Below are positions 1-10,549 of a stretch of 60,000 bases of DNA, in pieces. The notes under the pieces were generated by a model, which made no database searches, had not been told where the DNA came from, and worked only from the letters and a program-made list of their open reading frames with translations. The position numbers and the translations under genes are program-made. This stretch comes from Diphasiastrum complanatum (lineage: Eukaryota; Streptophyta; Lycopodiopsida; Lycopodiales; Lycopodiaceae): assembly GCA_029204225.1 (NCBI GenBank), contig CM055092.1:12201736-12261735 (forward strand), given 5' to 3'. The stretch's first letter is position 1; each line of letters begins with the position of its first letter.

Positions 1-480
1 AAGAGTTTACGATTGGAAACAATCTATGGGATTCCATAAAAGCCTTTGTAGGGTCTTTGATCCGATGTAGTAATAGCCCTCCCGCCTGTCAACAAGGGTT
101 AGTTTTCTGGATAGGCACCTAACTATGCATAGATGCTACTTTTAGTTAGTTCCATACTTTTCATCTAACTCTACTACCTCTAACACTACTTCCACTAACT
201 CTACTCCTCTAAACTACCTTCATCATGATTGTAGGTGAATGGAAAGGGAAGATTAGAAGAGACTGAGAGGAGAGAAGAGAGAAAGAGAGAGATAGAGAGT
301 GAGAGTGAGAGTGGAGGTTAACTCAAATGCTCATTATGCTTGCTAATGGAAAAACATTAACTATGCAACCAATAAGCATGAAAATAGCTAGCATTAGAAA
401 ACACAATCAAAAGCATTAGCAACAAGTAGTGAATAGCAAATGAGGATGCTTCTCTCCAAAAAGTGGTAGAGGTTCTTCCT
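1..480. other. Unassigned sequence at window edge
   Basis: No gene or recognisable element was seen. Positions 230-320 are GA-rich low-complexity sequence. The minus-strand LINE fragment begins to be recognisable at about 480. Confidence 0.5.
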
Positions 481-1243
481 TCTCATCCTCTCATGGGGTG
501 CCACTGTATTCGCCGGTCTCAATGGCCAGCGGATGTGAAGAAACCCGAAACTGACCCATCTCTATCCGTAATCTGTGTGATATACTCCTCAGCAAGTAAC
601 CAAATAGTATGGGGTAGCCGGTTGGATCAAGAGATAGAAAATGTGTACGATAGAAATCACTCTTGGTCCCCAATGGACCCTGCCAAGTGATATGAAGATA
701 TGATATGTAGAGGAGGCCTCTGATGTACTGATGAGTGCCCGCAGGTAGGTCAGTGATCTGGATACCCAATGTGGAGAGGAGACGACAAGCCTGAGAATAC
801 CATGAGAAAAGGTGTCCCTCTGAGGGTAGGCGCCGGGATGAGGATAGGGCCGCAACAGCATAGTGTGTACCCTCGTCCTGAAGATCATCTAGCCTCTGTA
901 TAAAAGTCACAATATGGAATAAGGCCTCAATCTGAATGAGGGGGACCGCGAACTCCGCAAGTATATTCTAGTGTGGTACTGAGGGCTTAGCCCGTATCAT
1001 ACCGGAGAGCAAACGAATATGGAGCCGGGAGATATATGTCCAATCAGTAGCTGTCAGGCCAGTACTCCATATCTCGGAAGCATACATAGCTGAGGGCACA
1101 ACCATAGTGTCAAAGAGTCGGCACTTACTGGTCGCATCTTTGATGTGTGAAGTGAAGCAAAGTCTGCAATCAATTTGACACAGTCTTCTTATGCCATAGC
1201 TCCAACCTCCTTCTGCAAGGCACTTACACACAAAAGCAACCAA
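481..1243 (-). mobile_element. LINE ORF2 C-terminal fragment (copy 1)
   Basis: On the minus strand this encodes the region just after the reverse transcriptase of the LINE family found elsewhere in the window. It contains SGMIRAKPSVPH, which matches SRMIRAKPSVPH of the copy at 46-50.5 kb, followed after a frameshift by the stretch ITDLPAGTHQYIRG...VSSHPLAIETGEYSGTP. It is cut off at both ends: there is no reverse transcriptase core upstream, and the zinc-binding CxxC motif and (TC)n tail are missing downstream. It is a dead fragment lying next to the Gypsy LTR. Confidence 0.8.
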
Positions 1244-1244
1244 A

Positions 1245-1836
1245 AGGCAAACGAGCTAGAATGGTAGGAAGGCACACTTTCCCTTTCATAGAAAATGGGG
1301 AAGCTTGCCAAAGGTGGTGAGGTGTCAAGTTCAAATGTGCGAGGTGTGAGGGAGACTTTAAGTGAAGTAGCGATACCACCCAACCATAGAGGTACTGCCA
1401 CCTCACCCCCGTGCATTGGAGCTACAGACCACCATCAAGCAAGCTCGGATCTCAAGTAAGCCATGGTGTCCCATACCACCATGCCTTACCCTCGACCCTC
1501 ATCTACCTACATCTTGAGGCCTAGATACTCGTCCTGACCTGACCACCAGTGGAAGAGCTCTTCATTCTCCAGGAGAGAATGAATACCCAGCTCATGGAGA
1601 TCCACCTCTATATACATAGTCCAGGTGGGTCATCTCCCTCCATAGGAGTCACGCATGACTAATGACACGCGACGGTTGTGCACACTGACGCGGGTCCATA
1701 ACAACGGGTCACCGTGTGCCAATGAGACATTGACACGTGGCACCCAAAGGACCTATAGCTCCAGTTCAGCGTTCCGTCCCATAACTGAGACCGTCACCTC
1801 AAGTTTCCTGTTGCGTACCCTTATGGGTACGTAACA
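1245..1836 (-). repeat. Probable 3' LTR of Gypsy element
   Basis: Read on the minus strand, the Gypsy coding region ends and is followed by a purine-rich tract (AAAGGGGGAGGGAA, near 1837-1850). The LTR then begins with TGTTACGTACCC at 1836. A TATA-like box (TATATAGAGG on the minus strand) lies near 1604-1613, as expected for U3/R. The first 26 bases form an imperfect inverted repeat (GTTACGTACCC / GGGTACGCAAC). The other LTR end was not identified, so the 1245 boundary is approximate, set by the LINE fragment. No matching LTR is visible at the other end of the Gypsy element. Confidence 0.5.
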
Positions 1837-1849
1837 TTCCCTCCCCCTT

Positions 1850-2227
1850 TAAGAGTCTCCTCCTAATGGGAGCAAGCCAGGGAAGTTCAGTCTTAAATAG
1901 TCCTCTCTCTCCCAAGTGTCCTCGTCATCTGTCTTACCTTTCCAACGTACGAGAAACTCAGAAACCAAACGGTTTCTAAATTGGTGACGACGAACGTCAA
2001 CAACTTTTTCAGGTACATTAGGCACAAAGGTAGACAGATCCTCAAGCTCAACTAGTTCACCTTCCGGAATTAGGGAATCCTCCTACTAAGTCGTTCTTTT
2101 AAACGACTTACATGGAAAACAGGATGAACCCCAACCCCAATCGGAAGATCTAGCTGATACGCGACCGGGTTGATTTTCTTTACAACCTTATAAGGTCCAC
2201 TATATCAAGGAGATAGCTTATGGCATT
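1850..2227 (-). pseudogene. Gypsy integrase C-terminus with chromodomain (separated piece)
   Basis: Minus-strand translation gives an integrase C-terminal motif (SGPYKVVKKINPVAYQLDLP, then HPVFHVSRLKERL). A chromodomain-like stretch follows (FLVRWKGKTDDEDTWERE), so the element is a chromovirus. This piece is separated from the rest of the integrase (5409-6372) by the inserted Copia element. Some 150 residues expected between the two integrase parts are missing, so a deletion accompanied or followed the insertion. Alternatively, the left and right parts could be two related Gypsy copies. Confidence 0.75.
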
Positions 2228-2668
2228 TGTAGGAAAGCAAGAGACAAGTCACCAAGATCTAGTTATGAATCAATCTCCACAAGAAACAAGAGAGAAGAAG
2301 CTGGGCGCCCAACTCTAAGAGAGAGAGAGAGAAAACAGCAACAAGAGCAATGGAGAGCCAAACTGTATAAAATGGAATACACAATGAGCATCTAAGTACT
2401 CTACCTGGATGTGACCAAATGCCACGAAACCCTAAGGTTAACCACTTACTAAATGTAGGGCACCCCCAAAAGTCAAGATAGGGCCCCAAAACAAAATTAG
2501 ACCCCTAAGGACCCACGAGTTAGTACATGACCAAAATTGGGTCCAACTGAACTTAAGACAAACTTAAGATGGCCTAAATAACTAAATACCCATGGTTACA
2601 CAAATCTCGACCTTTTGGGTCAAAGTAACCTATGGATTAACTTCAGCATAGTCATTTACTTCTAACAC
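2228..2668 (-). repeat. 3' LTR of nested Copia element
   Basis: This LTR matches 5015-5409 over about 390 bp, with roughly nine substitutions and a 2-bp length change in a GA run. On the minus strand it begins TGTTAGAAGT, directly after a purine-rich tract (AAGGAGGG), and ends CCTACA. The near identity of the two LTRs implies a fairly recent insertion. Confidence 0.8.
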
Positions 2669-2704
2669 CCTCCTTAAATGACAATGCAAAAACTGAAATC
2701 TTCA

Positions 2705-3757
2705 CTATGTAACAAAACCAACACGTGGTATCAAATTTAAAGCTTTGCATAAAGCTTCAAATCTGACTCTAGGCAACGCCTTAGTGAAGAGGTCCGCTAT
2801 ATTATCCTCCGTAGGACAATATTCAAGTAAAATGTCGCCATCATGAAGTCTCTCCCGAACAAAGTGATAATGGATCTCGATGTGCTTCGTCCTCGCATGA
2901 AAAACAGGATTCCGTGCAATGGCAATAGCACTTTGACTATCACTCAAGATAAGAGTGGCTGAGGGCTCGCCAAACTTCATGTCAACAAGTAGTCTTCTCA
3001 GCCATAAACACTCTGTCGTGGCTGAAAATATCGCTCTATATTTTGTCTCACTAGAAGAAGTAGCAACAGTGGGCTGCTCTTTACTTGACCACGAAATTGC
3101 AGAATTACCATAAAAAAAGCAATGTCCACTTGTAGAGTGTCTAGTGTTTTGATCTCCACCCCAATCCGAGTCACAAAAACCAACCAAACATGCATTGTAC
3201 CTTCCATTTTGCACTTTTACTAATTTAGTAAAAGCTTCTTTGCGAGAAGTCATATGACGAGTAGCACCACTATCAATCACCCATTCAATGGGCTGAAAAT
3301 CAGCAACTCGCAAAACAGAATCTAAATTCCTCATAGATGTAGTAGTACTAGTAGAAGCAATATTAGACACAAAAGCATAGTCTTGGTTGAAGAGATCACC
3401 ACTAGCTTCAAGCTCTTGCTCCAAAGTAGCAAGTGAAGCACTAGTATCAATTCCTTTACTCTCCTCTTTCGCAAGCTTCTTCTTACAATCCTTGATGAAG
3501 TGCCCATACCTTTTGCAATAATGGCATTTCCCTTTCTTCTTTTGAGTGTTGACATCTTGACCTCCAACGGGCTTTTGCTCATCCTTGGAAGGAGGCTTCC
3601 CCTTTCCTTTTGACTTGCCTTTGCCCTTGCCTTTCGTGAAGAAAGCTTGATCTTGTTGAGTGTCACCCGCAAAGTTTTGCCTCGTTTGCTCCTCTTGAAG
3701 AAGCAGCCCAACAAGTTCATCAAAGGAGAGTTGTTGTCCCCTAAGAGAGATACTCAA
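2705..3757 (-). pseudogene. Copia gag C-terminus/protease fused in frame to RNase H
   Basis: A continuous 350-codon frame encodes, in order: a lysine/glycine-rich gag end; a CCHC zinc knuckle (CHYCKRYGHFIKDC, around residue 80); the aspartic protease motif (WVIDSGATRHMTS, around residue 160); and then at once the Copia RNase H domain (VGFCDSDWGGDQNTRHSTSG, SSSETKYRAIFSATTECLWL, IADLFTKALPR). The integrase and reverse transcriptase, which normally lie between protease and RNase H, have been cut out precisely enough to keep the frame. The junction lies near VQNGRYNACLVGF (about 3200). The element cannot copy itself. It could only move with help from an intact relative. Confidence 0.85.
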
Positions 3758-4314
3758 AGATGAAACAAATGGAAGATAAGATGAAGGTAATGAGTTGAGA
3801 GTAATGGAAACAAATTGAGCATCCTCAATTATCTCATCAATATTGAGAAGCTCCTCACGAAGATTCTTGATCTTCGCAAGTGATTGGTCACTTGATCCCC
3901 TTCTTGCATCTTCAACAAAGAAAGCTGATTTCTGAGATACACCACTCTTGCTGGATTTTTGACTCTATACATAGTATAAAGTGTATCCCACGCACTTTTA
4001 GATGTCTTACAAGACCTAATATGAGGTAAGATAGATCTTTTCACAGCAAGAGCAACCATAGAATGTGCTTGTGCATCCCTTCTATCCCACTTCTTTTGTT
4101 CTTCCGAAGATGGAGAAGATGATGTTGATGATGATGATCCACAAGGTGTAGGAGGTGCCAAAGACGGAGGCCTTTCCTCATCACCATTGACCAAATCTCA
4201 CAGCCCTTTCGCTATGAGAAGATTCTTCATCATGTAATTCCACAAGGAGTAGTTTGTGCCATCCAACCGATCTTCACTAAACAAAGAACCGATAGCTTCC
4301 GATTCTTTAGCCAT
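3758..4314 (-). pseudogene. Copia gag N-terminus (stop and frameshift)
   Basis: Starting at the ATG at 4314, the minus strand encodes a typical plant Copia gag (LDGTNYSLWNYMMKNLLIAK, then SAWDTLYTMYRVKNPARVVY). A TGA at 4200-4198 replaces the tryptophan codon expected after LIAKGL. The frame shifts near 3880, after KMQEGDQVTNHL. After correcting for these two lesions it runs into the gag/protease frame at 2705-3757. Confidence 0.75.
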
Positions 4315-5002
4315 TACCTCCAACAAAATTTCAGCTTGTAGTAGATAGGAAAGAGAGCCTTTCCACAACCAAATCTACTCAAAAATTTGCAGCAAACAAA
4401 GAGCTGAAAGTAGGAGCACAAGATATCTTTCAATCTGCAACCAAAGTGCCCAGAAGATAATGGATAGATGCCTGTCTTTCTGCACAAAAAAACCAGCTTC
4501 TTGAAAATTAGGTTAGCTTCAATTGACACCGAAACCCAATTAAGAAGCCAAATAGTGTGATCAACACACACTCCAACAGGGCTGTTGAAAGCACCCTACT
4601 ACTTGCTGAGCAAATTCCAGCCACAAGTTGACCTAACCCTGAATAGGGTTTACTGAATTTTGGGCGCCCTCCTACACAAATGCAAACCTGAAAACAAAAA
4701 CAACAAGATAAGGAGACACCACAACCAAAAATCAGTTGCAGATTTTTGGGCACCCTCCTCCAAACAAAACTTGCTGAAAACTGGTTGCATAGAAATCAGA
4801 TTTGAGAATCTGATTTTTGGGTGCCAAAAATTGCTCCTCCAAGATCTTTGATGGCCGCCCTCCTTCAACCTGAAAAGAGACAAAAAAGCTGATCCAAACT
4901 CCACTTGAAAAGATCAGCAAGATGCTGAAATTTCACAACAAAAAGCAGAGAAGTTCCTCTTTTGGTAGGGCGCCAACAAACAAGCTTGTTGCAGATCTGG
5001 TA

Positions 5003-5014
5003 GCTCTGATACCA
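5003..5014 (-). promoter_or_regulatory. Copia primer binding site (tRNA-Met)
   Basis: TGGTATCAGAGC on the minus strand, directly after the 5' LTR. It is complementary to the 3' end of plant initiator tRNA-Met and primes minus-strand synthesis. Confidence 0.8.
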
Positions 5015-5409
5015 TGTAGGAAAGCAAGAGACAAGTCACCAAGATCTAGTTACCAATCAATCTCCACAAGAAACAAGAGAGAAGAGGCTGGGTTCCCAAC
5101 TCTAAGAGAGAGAGAGAGAGAAAACAGCAACAAGAGCAATGGAGAGCCAAACTGTATAAAATGGAATACACAATGAGCATCTAAGTACTCTACCTGGATG
5201 TGACCAAATGCCACGAAACCCTAAGGTTAACCACTTACTAAATGTAGGGCACCCCCAAAAGTCAAGATAGGGCCCCTAAACAAAATTAGACCCCTAAGGA
5301 CCCATGAATCAGTACATGACCAAAATTGGGTCCAACTGAACTTAAGACAAACTTAAGATGGCCTAAATAACTAAATACCCATGGTTACACAAATCTCGAC
5401 CTTTTGTGT
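5015..5409 (-). repeat. 5' LTR of Copia element, truncated at its outer end
   Basis: Direct repeat of 2228-2620 or so. It ends at ...TTTTGTGTCA instead of continuing for a further 45 bp or so to the TGTTAGAAG start seen in the other LTR. Gypsy integrase sequence follows immediately. Confidence 0.75.
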
Positions 5410-6372
5410 CAGTCAGACTGTCGGTGAGAAACGTATGCTCTAAGCATATCCTCCAACGTCTGGTTGACACGTTCTGTCTGCCCATCAGATTTTGGGTGAT
5501 CCGAAGAACTAAGACTAAGGGTTGTTTCAAGTTTTTCAAAAACTGCTTGCCAGAACTTGCCAGTGAACTTGGAGTCACGATCACTAACAATATCATTCGG
5601 CAAACCATACAATCTGAACAACTTTTTAACAAAAAGCTGGGTTAGTTCAGATGCCTTGACAGTTAATTTAGTTGGTATAAATTGCGCCATCTTGGTTAGC
5701 CTGTCAACCACCACCCAAATGGCATCGTGATCACTCCGGGTCTTAGGGAGTCCCACCACAAAATCCATTGAAATACTTTCCCATTTTTTATTGGGAATTT
5801 CCAAGGGATGAAGAAGACCCGCAACTTTGAGTCTTTCTGCTTTGTTTTGCTGGCATTGTTCACAACTTTGAACATATGCCTCCACATGACCTTTCATCTT
5901 AGGCCAGAAGAAATTCAACAAGGTCAAGTGTCCTCTGTATGCCTGGGTGACCAGCACAAGGGTTGTCATGACATTGCTGCAGGACTTGGGCCCGCAAGTC
6001 TTCCCTATCCGGCACACAAACCTTTCCCTTTCGGAAAAGCGGGCCATTCCTTATGGAATAGTCTTCAAGTAACTTATCATTACGGGATTGCTTGGGATCC
6101 TGCATCCCAAGGTCAGCACTAGATCTAGAATTTCCTGTCAGGACATCTAGCCAGATGCGACCAAAAAACCTATCGGTTCGACAAAGATCCCGTAGTGAAA
6201 GATACAAGTCAGATTGGATCTCAGCAAAGCATAACTGATTAATCTCTCCAATCCGGCTCAAGGCATCGACAACACAGTTCGACGTACCTTTTACGATACT
6301 TAATGTCGAAGACAAACTCCTGAATGAGTTCGGACCATCTAGCCTTATGGCCACGAAGGTCCTTAGCATCAC
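5409..6372 (-). pseudogene. Gypsy integrase
   Basis: The frames at 6372-5899 and 6047-5409 carry the HHCC zinc domain (HDNPCAGHPGIQRT, then CEQCQQNKA) and the DDE core. The catalytic residues are in SISMDFVVGLPKTRSDHD, DIVSDRDSKFTG and DGQTERVNQTLEDMLRAY. A frameshift separates the zinc domain from the core near 5900-6000. The protein stops at HRQSD, where Copia sequence takes over. Confidence 0.85.
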
Positions 6373-6859
6373 AAATATACTTGAGGGATTGGTGATCAGT
6401 CATTACCGTAAATCTGGCACCATGAAGATAATGCCTCCAGATTTTTAACGCGTGAATGACTGCAAAAAGCTCCTTCTCATAAGTAGAATACCTAGTTTGA
6501 GTAGGATCCAGCTTCTTGCTTTCAAAAGCAACTGGTCTACCGTCCTGATAAAGGACCGCTCCAACAGCAAAGTCGCTAGCATTCGTATCAACCACAAAGG
6601 GCCGGTTAGGATTGACAATGTGTAAAATTGGAGCCGTAGAAACACAGTGCTTGAGAGTCTCAAAACTCTCATTCATTTCATCCGTCCACGTTATCAATGG
6701 ACTTTTTCTGCAGCTACATTTTTCCTTCACCCCCTTAAGAACGTTCGTCAAGGGCAATGCTATTAAGGCATAGTCCAAAATGAACCTGTGAAAGAATCCT
6801 GTGAAGCCCAAAAAGGATTTCACATCACGAATTGTCAAAGGTCTCGGCCATTCTCGCAC
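6239..6859 (-). pseudogene. Gypsy RNase H region
   Basis: Encodes the connection and RNase H domains of Gypsy Pol: FLGFTGFFHRFI, PFVVDTNASDFAVGAVLYQD, STYEKELFAVIHALKIWRHY and TDHQSLKYI. It is open over 206 codons, with the frame lost at the junctions to RT (about 6860-7020) and to integrase. Confidence 0.85.
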
Positions 6860-7451
6860 CTTACGGACTTTGTCATAATCGATTTCAAGACCTTTATCCG
6901 ATATGACATGGCCTAGGTATTTGAGTTTAGTTTGAAAGAACTCACATTTCGACTCCTTAGCATAGAGCTTTTCTTGCCTTAGAAGATCTAAGACAATACG
7001 AAGATGCTCTTCATGCTCCTCAAGGGTTACTATAAATTAATATGTTGTCCAAATACACCACCACAAACTTTCCTAGATATGGACGAAGAATATCGTTCAT
7101 CATCTGCTGGAAAGTGGCAGGTGCATTCGTGAGTCCAAAAGGTAACACGAAAAACTCATAATGACCATATTTGGATCGAAATCCAGTCTTAGGAACATCT
7201 TTGTTCCTAATCCTTATCTGATGGTAACCTGATCTAAGATCAAGCTTGGAGAAATACTTAGCCCCATTCAGACGATCCATAAGATCATCCATCCTAGGTA
7301 AGGGATATATGTTCTTGATGGTTAAATCATTTAACTTTTTAAAGTCACCACACAAACGTGTGCCGCCATCCTTTTTACTTACTAAAAGGATTAGTGCTCC
7401 CCAAGGGGACTTACTAGGCCGTATATTACCCATTCTAAGGAGTTCTTTCAT
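6860..7451 (-). pseudogene. Gypsy reverse transcriptase with YLDN active site
   Basis: Contains the finger/palm motifs: [53 protein letters not shown] and [16 protein letters not shown]. The active-site box reads [12 protein letters not shown], with the second catalytic aspartate replaced by asparagine (GAC to AAC, about 7046). This is a G-to-A change in a CpG context, as expected for decay of a methylated element. A frameshift follows near 7020. Confidence 0.85.
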
Positions 7452-8302
7452 CCTCTTCCTTGATGCTAACCCTGTAAGGAAAAAGAGATACAGGTTGGCT
7501 TCCAGGAAGCAACTCTATCTGATGGTCAACGCTCCTTTGGGGAGGTAGGCCATCAGGGAGTTTATCAGGAAAAACAGCGCTATATTCTTGCCTAAGTTTG
7601 TTAAATATTAATCCTTCAGGTGAGTTAACACTTAAGGGATTATTTGCAGGCACATTCAAAGGCAAATGCGATAAATCAATATTTAGACTCTGGACTGCAT
7701 GGTCATCCACATAAATTTCATCTTTCAAAAAACAAAGATAAACTTTATTACCAGAATCTTTTAAATATCCTACAACTTCTAAAGCAGATACCAAAGGATC
7801 AAAAGGCCTATTTACATCGCCTTTTAGCTCAACCAACGAGCCCTTATGCAAAAAAGAAATACTATGAGTAACATAATCCTTTCTTAAAGACTCGTTTTTA
7901 GAATAAAACCATTCTTTTCCTAAGATTATGTCTACGCTATCCAAGTTCATAATATGAAAATCTAGCGGCTCAACATAACCTTGAATTTGAAGCGGCAGCC
8001 GAGGAACAAGCTGATCCCAAGCTTGTCGATCTTCCCCCGACGCCATTTTCACCATGTACAGGTGATTACTTGGCGCGGTAGCCGCCCTGAGCTTCTGCAC
8101 CAGTTTAGCATTTATAAAGTTATGTGTGGAACCATCATCAAACAGAACAGTCATAGCTTGGCGTCCTACAATTCCATTCATACGAATGAGATCATGGGGG
8201 CCAAAAAGAGCTGTATTAAAACAACAATTCATGCAACTAGTGTCATGCTTAAAGGATAAATCAACAAAAGAAGTACTAGAATTACCTGGCGCTTTAAAAG
8301 AT
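7452..8302 (-). pseudogene. Gypsy protease region
   Basis: This is part of a 383-codon minus-strand frame (8586-7435). The retropepsin-like motif TVLFDDGSTHNFINA lies near 8107-8154. A linker follows (SVDIILGKEWF) and leads to the reverse transcriptase at about 7451. Confidence 0.75.
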
Positions 8303-9224
8303 TTAGGTTGCCCGCCAGATTTCTTTTGCCCTTTTTTTTGGGCAATCTTTTGAAAGATGCCCCTTCTCCATGCAGGAGAAGCACAACCCGCCGGTTCTCG
8401 CCTTGTCGTAGTTGGCGCGCTCCAATTTGACGCACTTTTTCCCGCCTTGGGAACCGGTGTCCGCCGTCTTGTCTTTGCCCCGCTTCTTGAAAAATTTCTT
8501 TTCTTTTTGTTCAGCCTTGGGCAAAGCCTGCTCCTTGTGAGAGGCAAAATGGGCGTCATCGAAGATTTTCGCAAAGCGAACCGCATCTTCGATTGTCTGC
8601 GGTTGGTTACGCCGCACTTCTAGCTGAAATTCCTTTGGAAGTCCCAAGATAAAATGTAACTTCAACAGGATAGGATCGATTCGCGAGGCGAATCAAGGCA
8701 AATTTTCTTGGAATTCTTGGATATAGGCATCTAACGGCCTAGTACCCATCTGCACGGTGGCAAAATGCCGCCAATGCTCAAAATCATCCAACACCGGAGA
8801 AAAAGCCGTTTTAAAGGCTTCTTGAAAGGCGTCCCATGTAGAAGGGGCAGTAGCCCTCTCCTTTAGATCCTGCCACCATGTAAACGCCTTTCCGCGTAAA
8901 AACATGAGAGCAGATGTGATCTTCGTACTATCAGGCGCATCGTGCATGGAAAAATGACTATTCCATCGATCTAGCCACGACAATACCACATCGGGAAGCC
9001 GGTCTTTCTTTTCACCCGAAAAGAATTCCGGATTAAACATTGGATAAACGCCAACTGATCGCGAGTGCGTCGAAGAACGCCACTCTTGCTCGGCCGTGGT
9101 TGGCCTGCATTTCTAAAATTTGATTTTGCAGCATATTTAGGGCCTGAACAAGCTGGTTAGTGTCTACATCAGGAGGAGGAGGAGGTGAAGATGGTCCTTC
9201 ACCCGAGGGCATAACAGGGTCCAT
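8303..9224 (-). pseudogene. Gypsy gag with CCHC zinc knuckle
   Basis: The ATG at 9224 opens a proline-rich N-terminus (MDPVMPSGEGPSSPPPPPDV). Frameshifted pieces follow with the gag core (ALMFLRGKAFTWWQDLKERA, AFKTAFSPV, LHFILGLPKEFQLEVRR) and a CCHC knuckle CFSCMEKGHLSKDC near 8360-8400. At least two frameshifts (about 9035 and 8690) separate the pieces. Confidence 0.8.
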
Positions 9225-10402
9225 GGCGCTCTAAGGAAGAAGACAAAGAAAAAACTGCAAGGGCTTCGCAACAAAAGGACTTAGAAAACTTGAGACCACT
9301 ACTCAAGGAGACTAAGCCACAATAAGCACCTCAATGATGGAAATGGAGCCTATACCCCCCATCCCACTTCTTTTTCTTCTTAAAAAAGCCTTGCTGGGTG
9401 GCGGGCCTTATGGTCGCCACCTAGCAAGCACATGGGCTCCTAAAACAAGTGGCATCCCCTTATGGGGTCCACCTACCCTCAGTTCACATGGCCACCACCC
9501 TCCTTACGCCACCTCACCCAAGGGTCACTTGGGTTATGTCCCCACCCATCTTTTGGGTCACCGCCTGTACGTTCATGAGGAGGTGGAGGAAAACAAATTT
9601 CTATGCCCTATTTTCTAGGGTTTGTCCATCCTCAATCATGGCGGAGAGGGTCAAAAGGGGTGATCAGTCCCTTGGCCCATCCCCAATTAAGACTCCTCAG
9701 AGACTCATGAGAAGCGTTCATTAAAGACTTGTGAAAGCCTTTTTAACGTACCATTTTTAAGCGTATCAAGCTTTTAATTTCTTCTTCTTGTTCTTCAGGC
9801 ACTTCCTTTGCACATACCCTTGAAGAAAGGTCAAAACATACCATTTAGAAATGGTTCATCATTATGTTTTCTATGTTTTTAGATCTGCAGATTCTACTTG
9901 TAGAACTTGCACTTCTTCACAGAAATTTCATACAAATCTATGGGAATGGAAGATGGAATAGCCTTTATTTCTTGAGCATTTAGCTAATACAATTTCCAAA
10001 ATTTGTGTCTTGGTCAATGCATATGATCTACTATTAACTAGAAGTATGTTAATATGACAATATATATCTAGAGTGATTTGTGGAATATCTTGGCACCAAC
10101 TTTTATCAAGGCCTAAAATGTCATCACCATAAGTTTTTCATTAAGTAAAGTTGTGGCAAAATAGGCAAATTTGATAAGCTGTTCTGATAGCTCTAAAAGT
10201 TTCAATCATGTGGTAGAAATGTTCAAGGGTTTGGTAAAAGGCTAGATCAAATTTTACCAGGCATGTCAGGTTCTGTTTTTCTCAATGAAGGTGCTTCAGT
10301 GCAGATGATGGGGGACATTTTAGTTATGAATGTACATGAAGAAGTCAGATTTGAATATTAAAATATGTTTTGCTGCTTCCTGGATTTCTTATTTGCAAAC
10401 AG
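9225..10402. other. Spacer between Gypsy gag and first TPR exon
   Basis: The part at 9225-9760 is where a Gypsy 5' LTR would be expected, but it does not resemble the LTR-like segment at 1245-1836. From 9760 onward the sequence is AT-rich and looks like intron of the TPR gene. No exon was recognised with confidence. Confidence 0.4.
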
Positions 10403-10549
10403 GTCATTCATGCACTTTCTGTATCGTTAAACAAACTTGGCGATCTCAAATACTACGCAGAACAATTTTCTTCTGCACGTGATCTGTACAAACGTGCTCT
10501 TGATATTCGTAAAAACGCAATAAAGGACTACCAAGTTCTATCTCCACAG
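10403..10549 (+). CDS. TPR protein exon, NCA1-like (internal exon)
   Basis: A 147-bp exon in phase 0, bounded by an acceptor (TTTGCAAACAG) and a donor (CCACAG|GTATAC). It encodes 49 residues starting VIHALSVSLNKLGDLKYYAE and continuing QFSSARDLYKRALDIRK, a tetratricopeptide helix pair. From memory this resembles the C-terminal TPR segment of plant NCA1 (NO CATALASE ACTIVITY 1), a RING/TPR chaperone of catalase, including the exon junction after ...SPQ. It joins in frame to the exon at 17258. No upstream exons with the RING domain were found in the window. They would lie left of the window or have been displaced by the retroelements at 0.5-9.2 kb. Confidence 0.65.

Larger units (their letters stand above)
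2228..5409 (-). mobile_element. Internally deleted Copia retrotransposon nested in Gypsy
   Basis: Two direct LTRs (2228-2668 and 5015-5409) flank a primer binding site complementary to tRNA-Met (TGGTATCAGAGC on the minus strand, about 5003-5014), a long leader, gag, protease and RNase H. The reverse transcriptase and integrase are gone. The element lies inside the Gypsy integrase. Its 5' LTR lacks about the first 45 bp and abuts Gypsy sequence directly, so the target duplication cannot be checked on that side. The leader (about 4315-5000) holds repeated GGGCGCCC/GGGTGCCC-type motifs and no clear gene. Confidence 0.85.
5409..9224 (-). mobile_element. Gypsy chromovirus internal region (gag-pol), degraded
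   Basis: Minus-strand order is gag, zinc knuckle, protease, reverse transcriptase, RNase H, integrase. The integrase/chromodomain end lies at 1850-2227 beyond the Copia insertion. Several frameshifts break the polyprotein, and the reverse transcriptase active site reads YLDN rather than YLDD. All domains are easily recognised, so decay is moderate. No 5' LTR or primer site was recognised to the right of the gag start at 9224. Confidence 0.85.

Noticed and set aside
9334-9724. Overlapping 91-94 codon plus-strand ORFs near the Gypsy 5' end
   Set aside because: No motifs. They lie where an LTR is expected, and coding is unlikely.
9796-9827. Possible microexon between CAG and GTCAAA
   Set aside because: Splice-like borders only. 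No match to the TPR protein could be justified.
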